Source: an uncultured Collinsella sp.
GTDB taxonomy: Bacteria > Actinomycetota > Coriobacteriia > Coriobacteriales > Coriobacteriaceae
Assembly (NCBI GenBank): GCA_958428675.1
Contig: CAUAGV010000006.1
Location: 1 to 23,654 of the forward strand
Direction of reading: 5' to 3'
DNA: 23,654 nucleotides
Shown here: positions 14,109-21,919 of the stretch, piece by piece
How the letters are laid out: each line of letters starts with the position of its first letter
Position numbering within the stretch: the stretch's first letter is position 1
The notes under the pieces: model-generated
The model's database searches: none
Seen by the model: only the letters and a program-made list of their open reading frames with translations
What the model was told of the DNA's origin: nothing
Made by a program: the position numbers and the translations under genes

Positions 14109-15888
14109 ACTCGTTCAGTAGCCTTACGGCTTCGGCGGCCATGTTCTCGACCGTCATGCCGTTCTGAGCGAGCAACTCGTTGGGGTCGTAGCGGTCGGGG
14201 AAGCCCTTGGCGATGCCGAAGGTGCGCGTGCGCACGGGCGTGCAGGCCAAGTAGCACGCGACACGCTCGCCCCAGCCACCGTCCAAGATGCCGTCCTCGA
14301 GAGTGACGACAACGCGATGCTCGGCGGCAAGGCTGTCGAGGAACTCACGGTCGAGCTCAGTTGCATAGCGCGGGTTGACGAGCGTGGCCTCGATGCCGTA
14401 CTCGGCAGCCAAGCGGTTTGCCACGCGCTCGCCCAGCTCAAAGAAATCGCCAAGCGCGAGCACGGCCACGTCGCGACCCTGACGCACCACGTTGTAACGA
14501 ACGGCGCCGTAATCGGCGTCCTCGGCAGGCGCCAAGTCGGGGCGGCTTACCAAGCCAATGCCCGGCACGCGAATCGCCACGGGATGCTCGCGGTGATCGA
14601 GCGACCAGCTCAGCATGGACAGATATTCCTCCATGCAGGCCGGCGCCAAGTAGTGCATGTTGGGAAGACCGCCCAGCATGGAAATATCAAAGAACGAGAG
14701 GTGCGTCTCGGATGTGGTGCCAAAGATCGACGCGCCAAATACCAGGATGGTTGCGGGGGCGTCGTTGAGGCACAGGTCGTGCCACAGTTCGTCGTAGGCG
14801 CGCTGCAAAAACGTGCCGTACACACCAAAGACTGGCTTGGCGCCCGAGCGCGCAAGCGCGGTGGCAAAGGTCACGGCGTGCTCCTCGGCAATGCCCACGT
14901 CAACAAACTGCTTGCCTGCCGCGGCGCGAAGCTCGGGTGTAAAGCCCATGATGTAGGGCGTGGCGGCCGTGATGCCCACGACCTGCGGATCGTGCTCGAT
15001 GGCGGCGCTGAGCGCCTCGCCCGTAATGTCGGCATAGGTGCGCGGCGCAGGCTCGCTCGGATGGCCCGGGCAGAGCTTGCGCCCAGTCGCCATGTCAAAC
15101 GGACCCACGTGGTGCCAGCGCTCGGGGTCGCTCTGGGCCGGCTCAAAGCCCTTGCCCTTGGCGGTGGAGACGTGCAGCACGATGGGATGATCGATATCGC
15201 GCAGCTCCTGCAATGCGTCGACCAGGGCCAACACATCGTTACCGGCGTCCAGATAGCGGTAGTCGAGCCCCATCGCGCGGAAAACGTTGCGCTCACAGGT
15301 ACCGTTGCTGGCGCGCAACTCGGCCAGATTGCGATAGAGGCCACCGTGGTTTTCGGCGATGGACTGGTCGTTATCGTTGACGATAATGATCAAGTTGCTG
15401 TCGAGCTCGGCGGCATTGTTAAAGCCCTCAAACGCCAGACCGCCCGAAAGCGAGCCGTCGCCAATGATGGTGATGACGTTGTAGCTGTCGCCCGCCAGAT
15501 CGCGGGCGTGTGCCAAGCCGCAGCCCAGGCTCACCGATGTGGAGGTGTGGCCCATGGCGAACAGGTCGTGTTCGGACTCGTCGGGATTGGCAAAGCCAGA
15601 GGCCTCGCCGTAGCGTGCCGGGTCGATATAAGTGTACGCGCGCCCAGTCAGCGCCTTGTGGGCATAGGTCTGGTGTGACACGTCAAAGACAATTTTGTCG
15701 GTGGGGGAGTTAAACACGCGATGGAGCGCGACCGTAAGCTCAACGACGCCCAGGTTGGGGGCAACGTGCCCGCCGACGGCGGCGGAGCTTTCGAGGATGG
15801 CGTGGCGGATCTCGCCGCAGAGCAGCGGAAGCTCGGCGCGATCGAGAGCCTTGACGTCCTCGGGCGTTGTCGTTTGCGTAAGCAGCAT
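14107..15888 (-). CDS. dxs: 1-deoxy-D-xylulose-5-phosphate synthase-type transketolase (divergent)
   Basis: The 593 residues follow the DXS layout: GGHVAPNLGVVELTVALHRV (39-58), the thiamine-diphosphate motif GDGSLSGG (143-150) with ND at 171-172, and GIAEEHAVTFA (332-342) carrying the catalytic Glu. DXS joins pyruvate and glyceraldehyde 3-phosphate to start the MEP isoprenoid pathway and supplies thiamine and pyridoxal precursors. It is about 30 residues shorter than typical. The substrate loop that normally reads DRAG...GxDG...TH is here FGAS (384-387), GTTS (390-393) and TH (395-396), so the conserved Arg and Asp are missing. It may therefore be a DXS-like paralogue with another substrate. 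The ribosome-binding site is poor, with GGAG 12 nt before the ATG. It stands alone and ends in the terminator at 14069-14108. Confidence 0.8.
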   Translation of the reverse strand: MLLTQTTTPEDVKALDRAELPLLCGEIRHAILESSAAVGGHVAPNLGVVELTVALHRVFNSPTDKIVFDVSHQTYAHKALTGRAYTYIDPARYGEASGFANPDESEHDLFAMGHTSTSVSLGCGLAHARDLAGDSYNVITIIGDGSLSGGLAFEGFNNAAELDSNLIIIVNDNDQSIAENHGGLYRNLAELRASNGTCERNVFRAMGLDYRYLDAGNDVLALVDALQELRDIDHPIVLHVSTAKGKGFEPAQSDPERWHHVGPFDMATGRKLCPGHPSEPAPRTYADITGEALSAAIEHDPQVVGITAATPYIMGFTPELRAAAGKQFVDVGIAEEHAVTFATALARSGAKPVFGVYGTFLQRAYDELWHDLCLNDAPATILVFGASIFGTTSETHLSFFDISMLGGLPNMHYLAPACMEEYLSMLSWSLDHREHPVAIRVPGIGLVSRPDLAPAEDADYGAVRYNVVRQGRDVAVLALGDFFELGERVANRLAAEYGIEATLVNPRYATELDREFLDSLAAEHRVVVTLEDGILDGGWGERVACYLACTPVRTRTFGIAKGFPDRYDPNELLAQNGMTVENMAAEAVRLLNE

Positions 15889-15913
15889 CGTTGTGGGTTA
15901 CTCCATGCGAATC

Positions 15914-16027
15914 GAGCGCCGGCGCTCCCTCGGCCGGCACAATTGCACAAGACAGTCTCGCACATTTTGGCGTTTGATATGTGACGGCGGCGCGGTAATT
16001 CGCCAACTGGTGGGGCAAAACGTTTTG
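15914..16027. promoter_or_regulatory. Divergent promoter region with two perfect palindromes
   Basis: The 228 nt between the dxs-like and HD-domain genes contain no gene. GAGCGCCGGCGCTC (15914-15927) and CAAAACGTTTTG (16016-16027) are perfect palindromes without spacers. TGGTAAATT near 16039-16047 could be an extended -10 element for the plus-strand genes. These are candidates only. Confidence 0.35.
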
Positions 16028-16116
16028 TCCGATGCCATACTGGTAAATTCGATGATGATTTTATTCAATGTGTGCAGGCCGTGGCTTGCCGCCGTGAGCC
16101 GCTGGAAGGAGGCAGC

Positions 16117-16653
16117 GTGTCCGATACCGTTCGTGCCGAGAAAATCGCGCGCGAGGTCGACGATGCCGCCCGTCAGCTTGCCCAGACGGGCCGCTTGGGC
16201 CTGACGCATGAGTTTATCCAACATGGCGATGTGACGGTCTATACGCATGTGACCTCGGTAGCGCGGGCAAGTCTGTCCTTTGCCGAGCGCTTGGGCCGTG
16301 CTGGCATTTCGATTGACCGCGCCTCGCTGCTGCGCGGGGCCCTGCTGCACGATTACTTTCTCTATGACTGGCACGATCCCGACCCAAGCCATCGGCTGCA
16401 TGGCTTTCGCCACCCGTTTTTTGCCTTGGCGCGTGCGGAGGAAGATTTTGAGCTGACGCCGCGCGAGCGGAATATTATCGTACGTCATATGTTTCCGCTG
16501 GTACCGGTGCCGCCGACGTGTCGTGAGGCATGGATTGTGTGCCTGGCGGATAAATGGTGCGCGCTGCGCGAGACGATTGCCGGCCGTCTGCCGCGCAAAG
16601 ACGAGGCGGACGATGGCGTGAGTAAAGCATCGAGCGAAAAGAGGAGTGGGTAG
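16117..16653 (+). CDS. HD-domain protein, probable metal-dependent phosphohydrolase
   Basis: The 178 residues run from a GTG start, chosen because AAGGAGG lies 4 nt before it. An ATG 45 nt upstream has no ribosome-binding site. HD-superfamily metal ligands are visible: H44 (VYTHVTSVA), H78-D79 (LLHDYFLYDW) and D145 (CLADKWCA). H99 and H124 (IVRHMFPL) are further conserved-looking histidines. Family members cleave phosphoester bonds in nucleotides or similar small molecules. The substrate is not known. The gene is 3 nt upstream of the CmpB-type gene and probably cotranscribed with it. Confidence 0.82.
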   Translation: MSDTVRAEKIAREVDDAARQLAQTGRLGLTHEFIQHGDVTVYTHVTSVARASLSFAERLGRAGISIDRASLLRGALLHDYFLYDWHDPDPSHRLHGFRHPFFALARAEEDFELTPRERNIIVRHMFPLVPVPPTCREAWIVCLADKWCALRETIAGRLPRKDEADDGVSKASSEKRSG

Positions 16654-16656
16654 ACG

Positions 16657-17676
16657 GTGGGAACCGCGATCGACATTGCATTTGACGGCGCGACGCTTGC
16701 CGCCTGTCCGCTCTCGGCGCTGGTACTCTCGTTTGCCTTCTACGGTTTTTGCGGCTGGGTATGGGAGTCGACAGTCTGCGCCATGCTCAACCACGGACGC
16801 TTTGCCAACAGCGGCTTTTTGCTAGGGCCGTGTTGTCCCATCTACGGTGCGGGCGGCATCGCGTGCTGGTTGCTGCTGCGTGGAATCCCAGACGCCTCGA
16901 GCCAGTTTGTCGCTGCCGCGCTCGTATGCAGCGTGATCGAATATAGCGTGGGCGTGCTGTTGGAAAAAACGACGGGTGCCCGGTTTTGGGATTACTCGCA
17001 TCTGCCGTTTAACCTGCACGGACGCATCTGCCTGTACTGGGCCTGCGCGTTTGGCTTGGGTGCGTTGTGTATTTGCCGTTTAGTGGAGCCGGCATTGCTG
17101 GGGCTGCTTGGCCATCTGCCGGTGCTGATTGTGCGGCTGTCCGCCTTTATCGTCGCGGTCGCGATGATGGTCGATGCGGTGTGCTCGTTGGCCAGCTGGC
17201 GCCGCCTGTCCGATCAGCTTGAGCGTGTGCGTGCCGACCTTGCCGACCGCATCAATGAGTCGCTTGCCGACGCCTCCGACTCTATGCTCGAACGTATTCC
17301 CGATTCGGCGATCGACTCGGTGGCGCAGACGCATATCCGCGGTCGCGCCGTTAACGCTTGGCTGGCCGAGCTGGGCGACGCGGCGCTCGATGCCCTGCGC
17401 GAGAAGGCTTCGATGCCGACGTTTATCTCGGATGGTGCTCGCGGCCTGGCGCTCGCTGCCCGCCGCGTGGCCGATGCCGCGCCGAGCGTGCCCCGTCCGT
17501 CGCTCACCCGTCTCCGTACCGGCAAGCGCATAAGCCGTCCGGTGCCGAGCGTGTCACTCAGCCGCCGCGACCTACGCTTCTTTAACGCCTTCCCGCGTCT
17601 GCGCATCAATCGCTACGAAGGTGTCATCCGAGCAACTAATCTCCGCGACCGCGCCCACGAGCTGTTCCGCCGCTAG
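16657..17676 (+). CDS. CmpB-type membrane protein (putative ABC-transporter type IV family)
   Basis: A 339-residue protein starting at GTG, with GAGGAG upstream. Residues 18-175 carry about five membrane helices and the family hallmarks FYGFCGWVWES, GFLLGPCCPIYGAG and FWDYSHLPFNLHGRICLYW (PF06541-type). The C-terminal 160 residues are soluble and rich in Arg and Ala, with charged helices. This tail is unlike the short form of the family and has no domain I recognise. Despite the family name, transport is not established. Cotranscription with the HD-domain gene is likely from the 3-nt gap. Confidence 0.8.
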   Translation: MGTAIDIAFDGATLAACPLSALVLSFAFYGFCGWVWESTVCAMLNHGRFANSGFLLGPCCPIYGAGGIACWLLLRGIPDASSQFVAAALVCSVIEYSVGVLLEKTTGARFWDYSHLPFNLHGRICLYWACAFGLGALCICRLVEPALLGLLGHLPVLIVRLSAFIVAVAMMVDAVCSLASWRRLSDQLERVRADLADRINESLADASDSMLERIPDSAIDSVAQTHIRGRAVNAWLAELGDAALDALREKASMPTFISDGARGLALAARRVADAAPSVPRPSLTRLRTGKRISRPVPSVSLSRRDLRFFNAFPRLRINRYEGVIRATNLRDRAHELFRR

Positions 17677-17874
17677 CCGGGACGGGCGTGTTTGCGGCTT
17701 CCTTGCTCGCGTATTTCCCGTTCGTTTCGCGCCCGTTGCCGCGCCGTTTCCAAGATTGCGGCACCGTTTCCATTCGACAACGCAGCGTTTAACAACGCCG
17801 TATCTGGTCTACACCAGTTGCCCCTCGGCCGCATTATGGGCGCCGACAACGTTCATGCGACCAAGGGGGAGCGA

Positions 17875-19152
17875 ATGTACGATACGGGATCGACAACGTT
17901 TATGCTCATCTGCACCATGCTCGTGTTTTTAATGACACCGGGCCTGGCGTTTTTCTATGGCGGTCTGTCTAGACGCAAAAATGTCATCAACACCATGCTT
18001 ATGTGCTTTGGAGTCATTGGCTTGGTGGGCGTGCTGTGGATTGTTGCCGGCTGGTCGCTGGCCTACGGCGGCGACGGCTCGAGTCCGTTTATTGGAGGCC
18101 TTGACCAGCTGCTGTGCTTGCCGGTGCTCAACCAGGTGCTGCAGGCTGCCGAGGGCAATGCTGCGGACGGTGCCGTCTACCCTCAGATCATCAACATTGC
18201 CTTCCAGATGGCGTTTGCCATGATCACGGCCGCTATCGTTACGGGCAGCCTGGCCGGACGTGTTAAGTTTGGTGCTATGACGGCCTTCCTGGGCATTTGG
18301 CTGCTTGTGGTCTATGCGCCGCTCGCCCACATGGTTTGGGGCGGCGAGGGCTCCTTTATCGGCGACATCATCGGCGCGCTCGACTTTGCCGGCGGCGACG
18401 TGGTGCACATTTCGTCCGGTCTGACGGGCCTGATCCTTTGCTTAATGCTCGGTCGTCGTCGCGGTTTTGGCATGGTGAGCTACCGTCCGCATAACGTGCC
18501 GTTTGTGGCTCTGGGCGCCGGCCTGCTTTGGTTTGGCTGGTTTGGCTTCAACGGCGGCAGCGAGTTTAAGGCCGACGCCGTGGCGGCGCTCGCCATCCTC
18601 AATACCGTGACGGCCAGCGCGGCGGGCATGGTCTCGTGGCTTGCCGTCGAGCGCGTGCATACCGGTCGCCCCACGCTGGTGGGTGCTAGCACCGGTTTGG
18701 TTGCGGGCCTTGTGGTGGTTACGCCGGGTGCGGGCTTTGTCGAGCCGTGGGCGGCGCTGGTCATGGGCCTGATCGTATCGCCCGTCTGCTATCTGGCCAT
18801 CAGCCATCTTAAGACCAAGTTCGGCTACGACGATGCGCTCGACGCGTTCGGTTGCCACGGTATCGGCGGCATCTTGGGCGGTGTGCTCACGGGCCTGTTC
18901 TGCGTGCCGGAGCTCTCGTGGACCGGTAAGGTCGGCCTGTTCTACACGGGCGACGTGTCGCTGCTTGTCTCGCAGGTTCTGGGCATTGTGGTGACGGTCG
19001 TTATTGTGCTGGTGCTCGACTTGGTGATCGCCGCGGTGGTCAAGGCGCTGTTCCACGGTAGCCTGCGCGTGGACGAGGCCGACGAGGCGCTGGGCTTGGA
19101 TGCCAGTCAGCACGGCGAGAGCGCCTATCCTTCTTTCTCCGGACTCGATTAG
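17875..19152 (+). CDS. amt: Ammonium transporter, Amt family
   Basis: The 425 residues have eleven membrane helices typical of Amt. The pore twin-histidines are H178 (DVVHISSG) and H328 (FGCHGIGG). W155 in HMVWGGEG is the usual recruitment-site Trp. FFYGGLSRRKN near residue 27 is the family's N-terminal signature. The ATG at 17875 was preferred to upstream in-frame starts because GGGGGAG lies 4 nt before it and the family begins here. It moves ammonium/ammonia inward across the cytoplasmic membrane. P-II protein encoded downstream normally plugs its pore when nitrogen is plentiful. A 198-nt upstream gap shows no promoter I could assign with confidence. Confidence 0.95.
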   Translation: MYDTGSTTFMLICTMLVFLMTPGLAFFYGGLSRRKNVINTMLMCFGVIGLVGVLWIVAGWSLAYGGDGSSPFIGGLDQLLCLPVLNQVLQAAEGNAADGAVYPQIINIAFQMAFAMITAAIVTGSLAGRVKFGAMTAFLGIWLLVVYAPLAHMVWGGEGSFIGDIIGALDFAGGDVVHISSGLTGLILCLMLGRRRGFGMVSYRPHNVPFVALGAGLLWFGWFGFNGGSEFKADAVAALAILNTVTASAAGMVSWLAVERVHTGRPTLVGASTGLVAGLVVVTPGAGFVEPWAALVMGLIVSPVCYLAISHLKTKFGYDDALDAFGCHGIGGILGGVLTGLFCVPELSWTGKVGLFYTGDVSLLVSQVLGIVVTVVIVLVLDLVIAAVVKALFHGSLRVDEADEALGLDASQHGESAYPSFSGLD

Positions 19153-19255
19153 CAGCTTCCCCAAGCACCGCACCTTGCCGTTCAATCGTCGCTCACGTAC
19201 TTAAGTACGCTTCGCTCCTCTTTCACGGCAATCTGCGGCACTTGGGAAACCTGCT
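19151..19255. repeat. 105-bp palindromic (MITE-like) element between amt and glnK
   Basis: The outer arms of about 31 bp (19151-19181 and 19225-19255) are inverted with roughly 24 matches. They enclose a perfect 14-bp palindrome CGTACTTAAGTACG (19196-19209). The element starts inside the amt stop codon. A second copy of part of its right end, TGCGGCACCTGGAAAAC, occurs at 19296-19312. There is no coding capacity. The shape suggests a small non-autonomous mobile repeat. Confidence 0.6.
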
Positions 19256-19364
19256 AAGACCAGTCAGTTGAACTAATTGATCTCTGAGGTTGGTTTGCGG
19301 CACCTGGAAAACCCGTGCCATGTGAAGGACAATTCATTTCTTTTATTGAAGAGAGGAATTCACT

Positions 19365-19703
19365 ATGAAGAAGATTACGGCGATCGTTCGTGCTGAGAAG
19401 CTCGAGGTTCTTAAAGACGCGCTGTTTGCTGCTGATGTTCGCGGCATGACTATCAACCAGGTGCAGGGCTGCGGCGCGCAGCATGGCTGGAAGGAATACG
19501 TGCGCGGCAACGAGCTGCTCGTCAACACGATCCCCAAGGTGCAGTTCACCCTCATCTGCGCCGACGAGCATGTCGACGGCATCGTTGACATTATCTGCAG
19601 CGCCGCCCGCACCGGTGCCGTCGGAGACGGCAAGATTTGGGTCGAGCCGGTCGAGGATGTTATCCGCATCCGTACCGGCGAACACGGCCCGGCCGCGGTG
19701 TAG
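19365..19703 (+). CDS. glnK: P-II nitrogen-regulatory protein
   Basis: The 112 residues align with E. coli GlnB/GlnK end to end without gaps. The N-terminal strand MKKITAIVR, T-loop base GCGAQHGWKEYVRGNE (35-50), nucleotide loop TGAVGDGKIW (83-92) and C-terminal RIRTGEHG are all present. Trimers sense ATP/ADP and 2-oxoglutarate and regulate Amt and nitrogen enzymes. The T-loop tyrosine at position 51 that is uridylylated or adenylylated in other bacteria is Leu51, and position 46 is Val. AGAGGA lies 7 nt before the ATG. Located 212 nt after amt, from which it is separated by a palindromic element, so it may have its own promoter. Confidence 0.95.
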   Translation: MKKITAIVRAEKLEVLKDALFAADVRGMTINQVQGCGAQHGWKEYVRGNELLVNTIPKVQFTLICADEHVDGIVDIICSAARTGAVGDGKIWVEPVEDVIRIRTGEHGPAAV

Positions 19704-19777
19704 GGCCGACCGCCTGTCATCTGCAACGTTAAAATACTGCAGTGAGGCATAAGGCTTGTGTTGCGGATGGACGGATT

Positions 19778-20440
19778 ATGGGTCGCAATAAATATCCCGA
19801 GGAGACGGTCGCGAAGATTCTCGACGCGGCACTGGAGCTATTCTGTGCACAGGGTTATGAGGGGACGAGCATTCAAGATATCGTTGACCGTCTCGATGGC
19901 ATGACCAAGGGCGCTGTCTATCATCACTTCAAGAGCAAAGAAGAGATTTTCAACGCCGCATTTGATCGGGCGATGACTCCGATTGTTGAGCACCGCCGCT
20001 CGATGCTTGGCGTCGGTAATATGACCGGCGCCCAAAAGCTAAAAAGGCTTTACGCTCCCGAGTCCGTTGTTCCGCAAATTGAGCTATGGGCACGCATGCA
20101 TCCTGCGGCGGATCCGGTAAAAAGCTCGCGTCTACTGGCGATGCAGTACCAGGGCTCGTTTGACGAGTCAGCCGATGGCTGTCTCTTGCCAGTGATCGAG
20201 GAGGGCATCGCCGACGGCTCCATTGCGTGCGAATGCCCGCGCGAAGCGGCGGAGGCCGTATCGTTGCTAGCGAATCTCTGGCTGCTGCCGCTGTTCCGTC
20301 CGCTCGAGCCCAAGGAGCGAATGCTCGCTCGCGCTCAATGTTTGGCGCAGATGGCCGCTGCGGTGGGACTCGATTTGGGCGAGGAAGTGCTCCAGACAAC
20401 GGCACGGATTTGGGACGTATGGGACCGCGCTGGGTGGTAA
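19778..20440 (+). CDS. TetR-family regulator of the adjacent MFS exporter
   Basis: The 220 residues carry an N-terminal TetR HTH: TVAKILDAALELFCAQGYEG, then TSIQDIVDRLDGMTKGAVYH followed by HFKSKEEIF (residues 10-59). The ligand-binding domain that follows is not diagnostic. The ATG at 19778 was chosen over a GTG 36 nt upstream because the protein starts just ahead of the HTH, as usual. The ribosome-binding site is weak. Operators ATACCAACGGTATGTA (20446) and ATACTAGTGGTATGTA (20511) lie between it and the MFS gene in the same direction. It probably represses the exporter and possibly itself. Confidence 0.87.
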   Translation: MGRNKYPEETVAKILDAALELFCAQGYEGTSIQDIVDRLDGMTKGAVYHHFKSKEEIFNAAFDRAMTPIVEHRRSMLGVGNMTGAQKLKRLYAPESVVPQIELWARMHPAADPVKSSRLLAMQYQGSFDESADGCLLPVIEEGIADGSIACECPREAAEAVSLLANLWLLPLFRPLEPKERMLARAQCLAQMAAAVGLDLGEEVLQTTARIWDVWDRAGW

Positions 20441-20445
20441 TATAG

Positions 20446-20461
20446 ATACCAACGGTATGTA
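20446..20461. promoter_or_regulatory. Operator copy 1 for the TetR regulator
   Basis: ATACCAACGGTATGTA begins 6 nt after the regulator's stop codon. ATACC and GGTAT form a perfect inverted pair around a 3-nt spacer. The 16-mer matches the copy at 20511-20526 in 13 of 16 bases. Confidence 0.55.
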
Positions 20462-20473
20462 ATTGATTTGTGA

Positions 20474-20495
20474 GGGTAGCCACGGCTGCCCTTTT
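20474..20495 (+). terminator. Short terminator-like hairpin after the TetR gene
   Basis: GGGTAGC (20474-20480) pairs with GCTGCCC (20485-20491) with one G-U pair around CACG, followed by TTTT. It lies between the two operator copies and would separate the regulator transcript from the exporter. Confidence 0.6.
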
Positions 20496-20506
20496 CAAGT
20501 CATTAA

Positions 20507-20527
20507 ATACATACTAGTGGTATGTAT
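20507..20527. promoter_or_regulatory. Operator copy 2, perfect 8-bp palindrome before the MFS gene
   Basis: ATACATAC (20507-20514) and GTATGTAT (20520-20527) are exact inverted repeats with a 5-nt centre, ending 13 nt before the MFS start codon. It is the better of the two sites and lies where a repressor would block initiation. The promoter itself is not clear. Confidence 0.6.
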
Positions 20528-20540
20528 AGGGGGTGGGCTT

Positions 20541-21803
20541 ATGGCTGGGCTGAGAGACGTCGGCGTCTCGTTGAAATCAAAAACAGTGCGGTCAATCAGG
20601 CTCGCGGAACTTCTGGTTGCGCAGCTGTGCACGTATTCGATGCTGTCGGCGCTGTGCTTTGCGTATCCGCTTTACTTGTTCGATTGCAGCGGATCGTCAA
20701 CGTTATATGGCGCCGCCGTGGCGATAGCGTTCATACCCGGCGTACTCGCAACTCCGATTGGCGGAATCTTGGCGGATAGGGGAAGACATCGCGAGGCCCT
20801 CGTGGCCCTCGGCATTGCTCTGATGACTGCATCACTGCTGTCTATCCCCATGAAGCACTCATTGCCTCTTGCGGTCGTCGTAGTAGCGATACTTTGTGTT
20901 CAATATGGTGTTCAATCGCTGCTGAAGCCAATGCTCCAAATTGAGACGGTGCGCATGGCGGGTGAAGAGAAGGTTGAGCGGGCCACTGCATTGGTTTCGC
21001 AGATGACCATGGTGAGCAATATCTTGGGCCCTGTGGTCGGGACGGCAGTCTATGGGTGCTTTGGCATCGATGCTCTTTGCACAATCGCGTCGGTAACGTT
21101 TGCGATTTCAGCTCTGTTGTTTGGTGGCGTACTCAAGCAAAATGCCTCATCTGAAACGATGGGAGACGGCGCGACTCGTACGACATGCCGAAACGATTTT
21201 CGGGAGTCGATTCGGTATCTGTTGCAAAATGCATCATTGGTCGCTGTGATTTTGCTTGCGGCAGTTTTGAACCTTGCGTTGGTTGGGCTAACGATTGGCG
21301 CTCCCATTATTGTTACAAAGCATCTCGGCATGCAATCGTCCTGCGTTGGGATAGTTGAGGTGGCTATGGGCTTGGGTGGTCTTGCCGGCAGTGGCTTGGT
21401 CGGCATTTGGCCGCATCGCTTTTCTTTCAATGGCATATGTCGATATGTTGCGATGATCTGTTTTGGAGTCGCACCGATTATTGTTACGCTGCTGTTCGGC
21501 GCAGATGTATGCGTGTTCACCGTGTTTGCGGTCGCTTCGGCATGGGTCATGGTGTGGGCAAGCATCGCGTCGGTTGAAATCATCGCGTTTGTCCAGCGGG
21601 CAGCGCCGACTGAACTCTGCGGAAAAGTGCTTTCGGTCGTTTACATGGTCCTTTCCTGCGCAACGCCGATCGGGCAATTGGTGTACGGGGTTGCATATGA
21701 TCGATGGACACCGGCGATTGTATTCGCAGCCATGTTGGCGGTGCTGACATTGACGACGGCGCTGTTTTATCGTCTGAAAAATCGCTTGCGGCGATTGTCT
21801 TGA
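20541..21803 (+). CDS. MFS transporter, probable drug exporter
   Basis: The 420 residues have about twelve hydrophobic helices. GGILADRGRHREALVALG, near residue 75, is the MFS loop-2/3 signature of the GxLaDrxGRkxxl type. A second related loop (VGIWPHRFSFNGICRYV) lies mid-protein. The ATG at 20541 follows GGGGGTGGG and is preferred to the in-frame start 78 nt upstream, which would run through the operator. Regulation by an adjacent TetR protein suggests export of a toxic compound across the cytoplasmic membrane. Substrate unknown. GC is moderately lower than in the core genes. Confidence 0.85.
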   Translation: MAGLRDVGVSLKSKTVRSIRLAELLVAQLCTYSMLSALCFAYPLYLFDCSGSSTLYGAAVAIAFIPGVLATPIGGILADRGRHREALVALGIALMTASLLSIPMKHSLPLAVVVVAILCVQYGVQSLLKPMLQIETVRMAGEEKVERATALVSQMTMVSNILGPVVGTAVYGCFGIDALCTIASVTFAISALLFGGVLKQNASSETMGDGATRTTCRNDFRESIRYLLQNASLVAVILLAAVLNLALVGLTIGAPIIVTKHLGMQSSCVGIVEVAMGLGGLAGSGLVGIWPHRFSFNGICRYVAMICFGVAPIIVTLLFGADVCVFTVFAVASAWVMVWASIASVEIIAFVQRAAPTELCGKVLSVVYMVLSCATPIGQLVYGVAYDRWTPAIVFAAMLAVLTLTTALFYRLKNRLRRLS

Positions 21804-21863
21804 CGCGCTGGGGCACCGTGAATTTGCGGAGGCAGTGGCCCGCCGCGCCGGGACGGCATTGTT

Positions 21864-21919
21864 TGGGCGTGCCTCTCCTTCGTCTACAATATCGTGCAGA
21901 CGAAGGAGAGGCACGCCCA
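21864..21919. repeat. Perfect 22-bp inverted repeat hiding the HAD gene ribosome-binding site
   Basis: The left arm (21864-21885) and right arm (21898-21919) are exact reverse complements around a 12-nt loop. The right arm contains the ribosome-binding sequence AAGGAGAGG and ends on the A of the ATG at 21919. TACAAT (21885-21890), in the loop, fits a -10 element with TTGGGC (21863-21868) 16 nt upstream. A transcript started there would lack the left arm. Confidence 0.8.

Noticed and set aside
14317..15678. 453-codon open frame on the plus strand
   Set aside because: It lies opposite the dxs-like gene, which carries the family motifs in order. The frame itself has none.
15898..16794. 298-codon open frame on the minus strand
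   Set aside because: It runs across the divergent promoter region and opposite to the HD-domain and CmpB-type genes, has no recognisable motif, and its composition fits an antisense shadow in GC-rich DNA.
17677..17874. Promoter for amt
   Set aside because: Several weak -10 and -35 look-alikes exist but none has acceptable spacing with a good match, so none is annotated.
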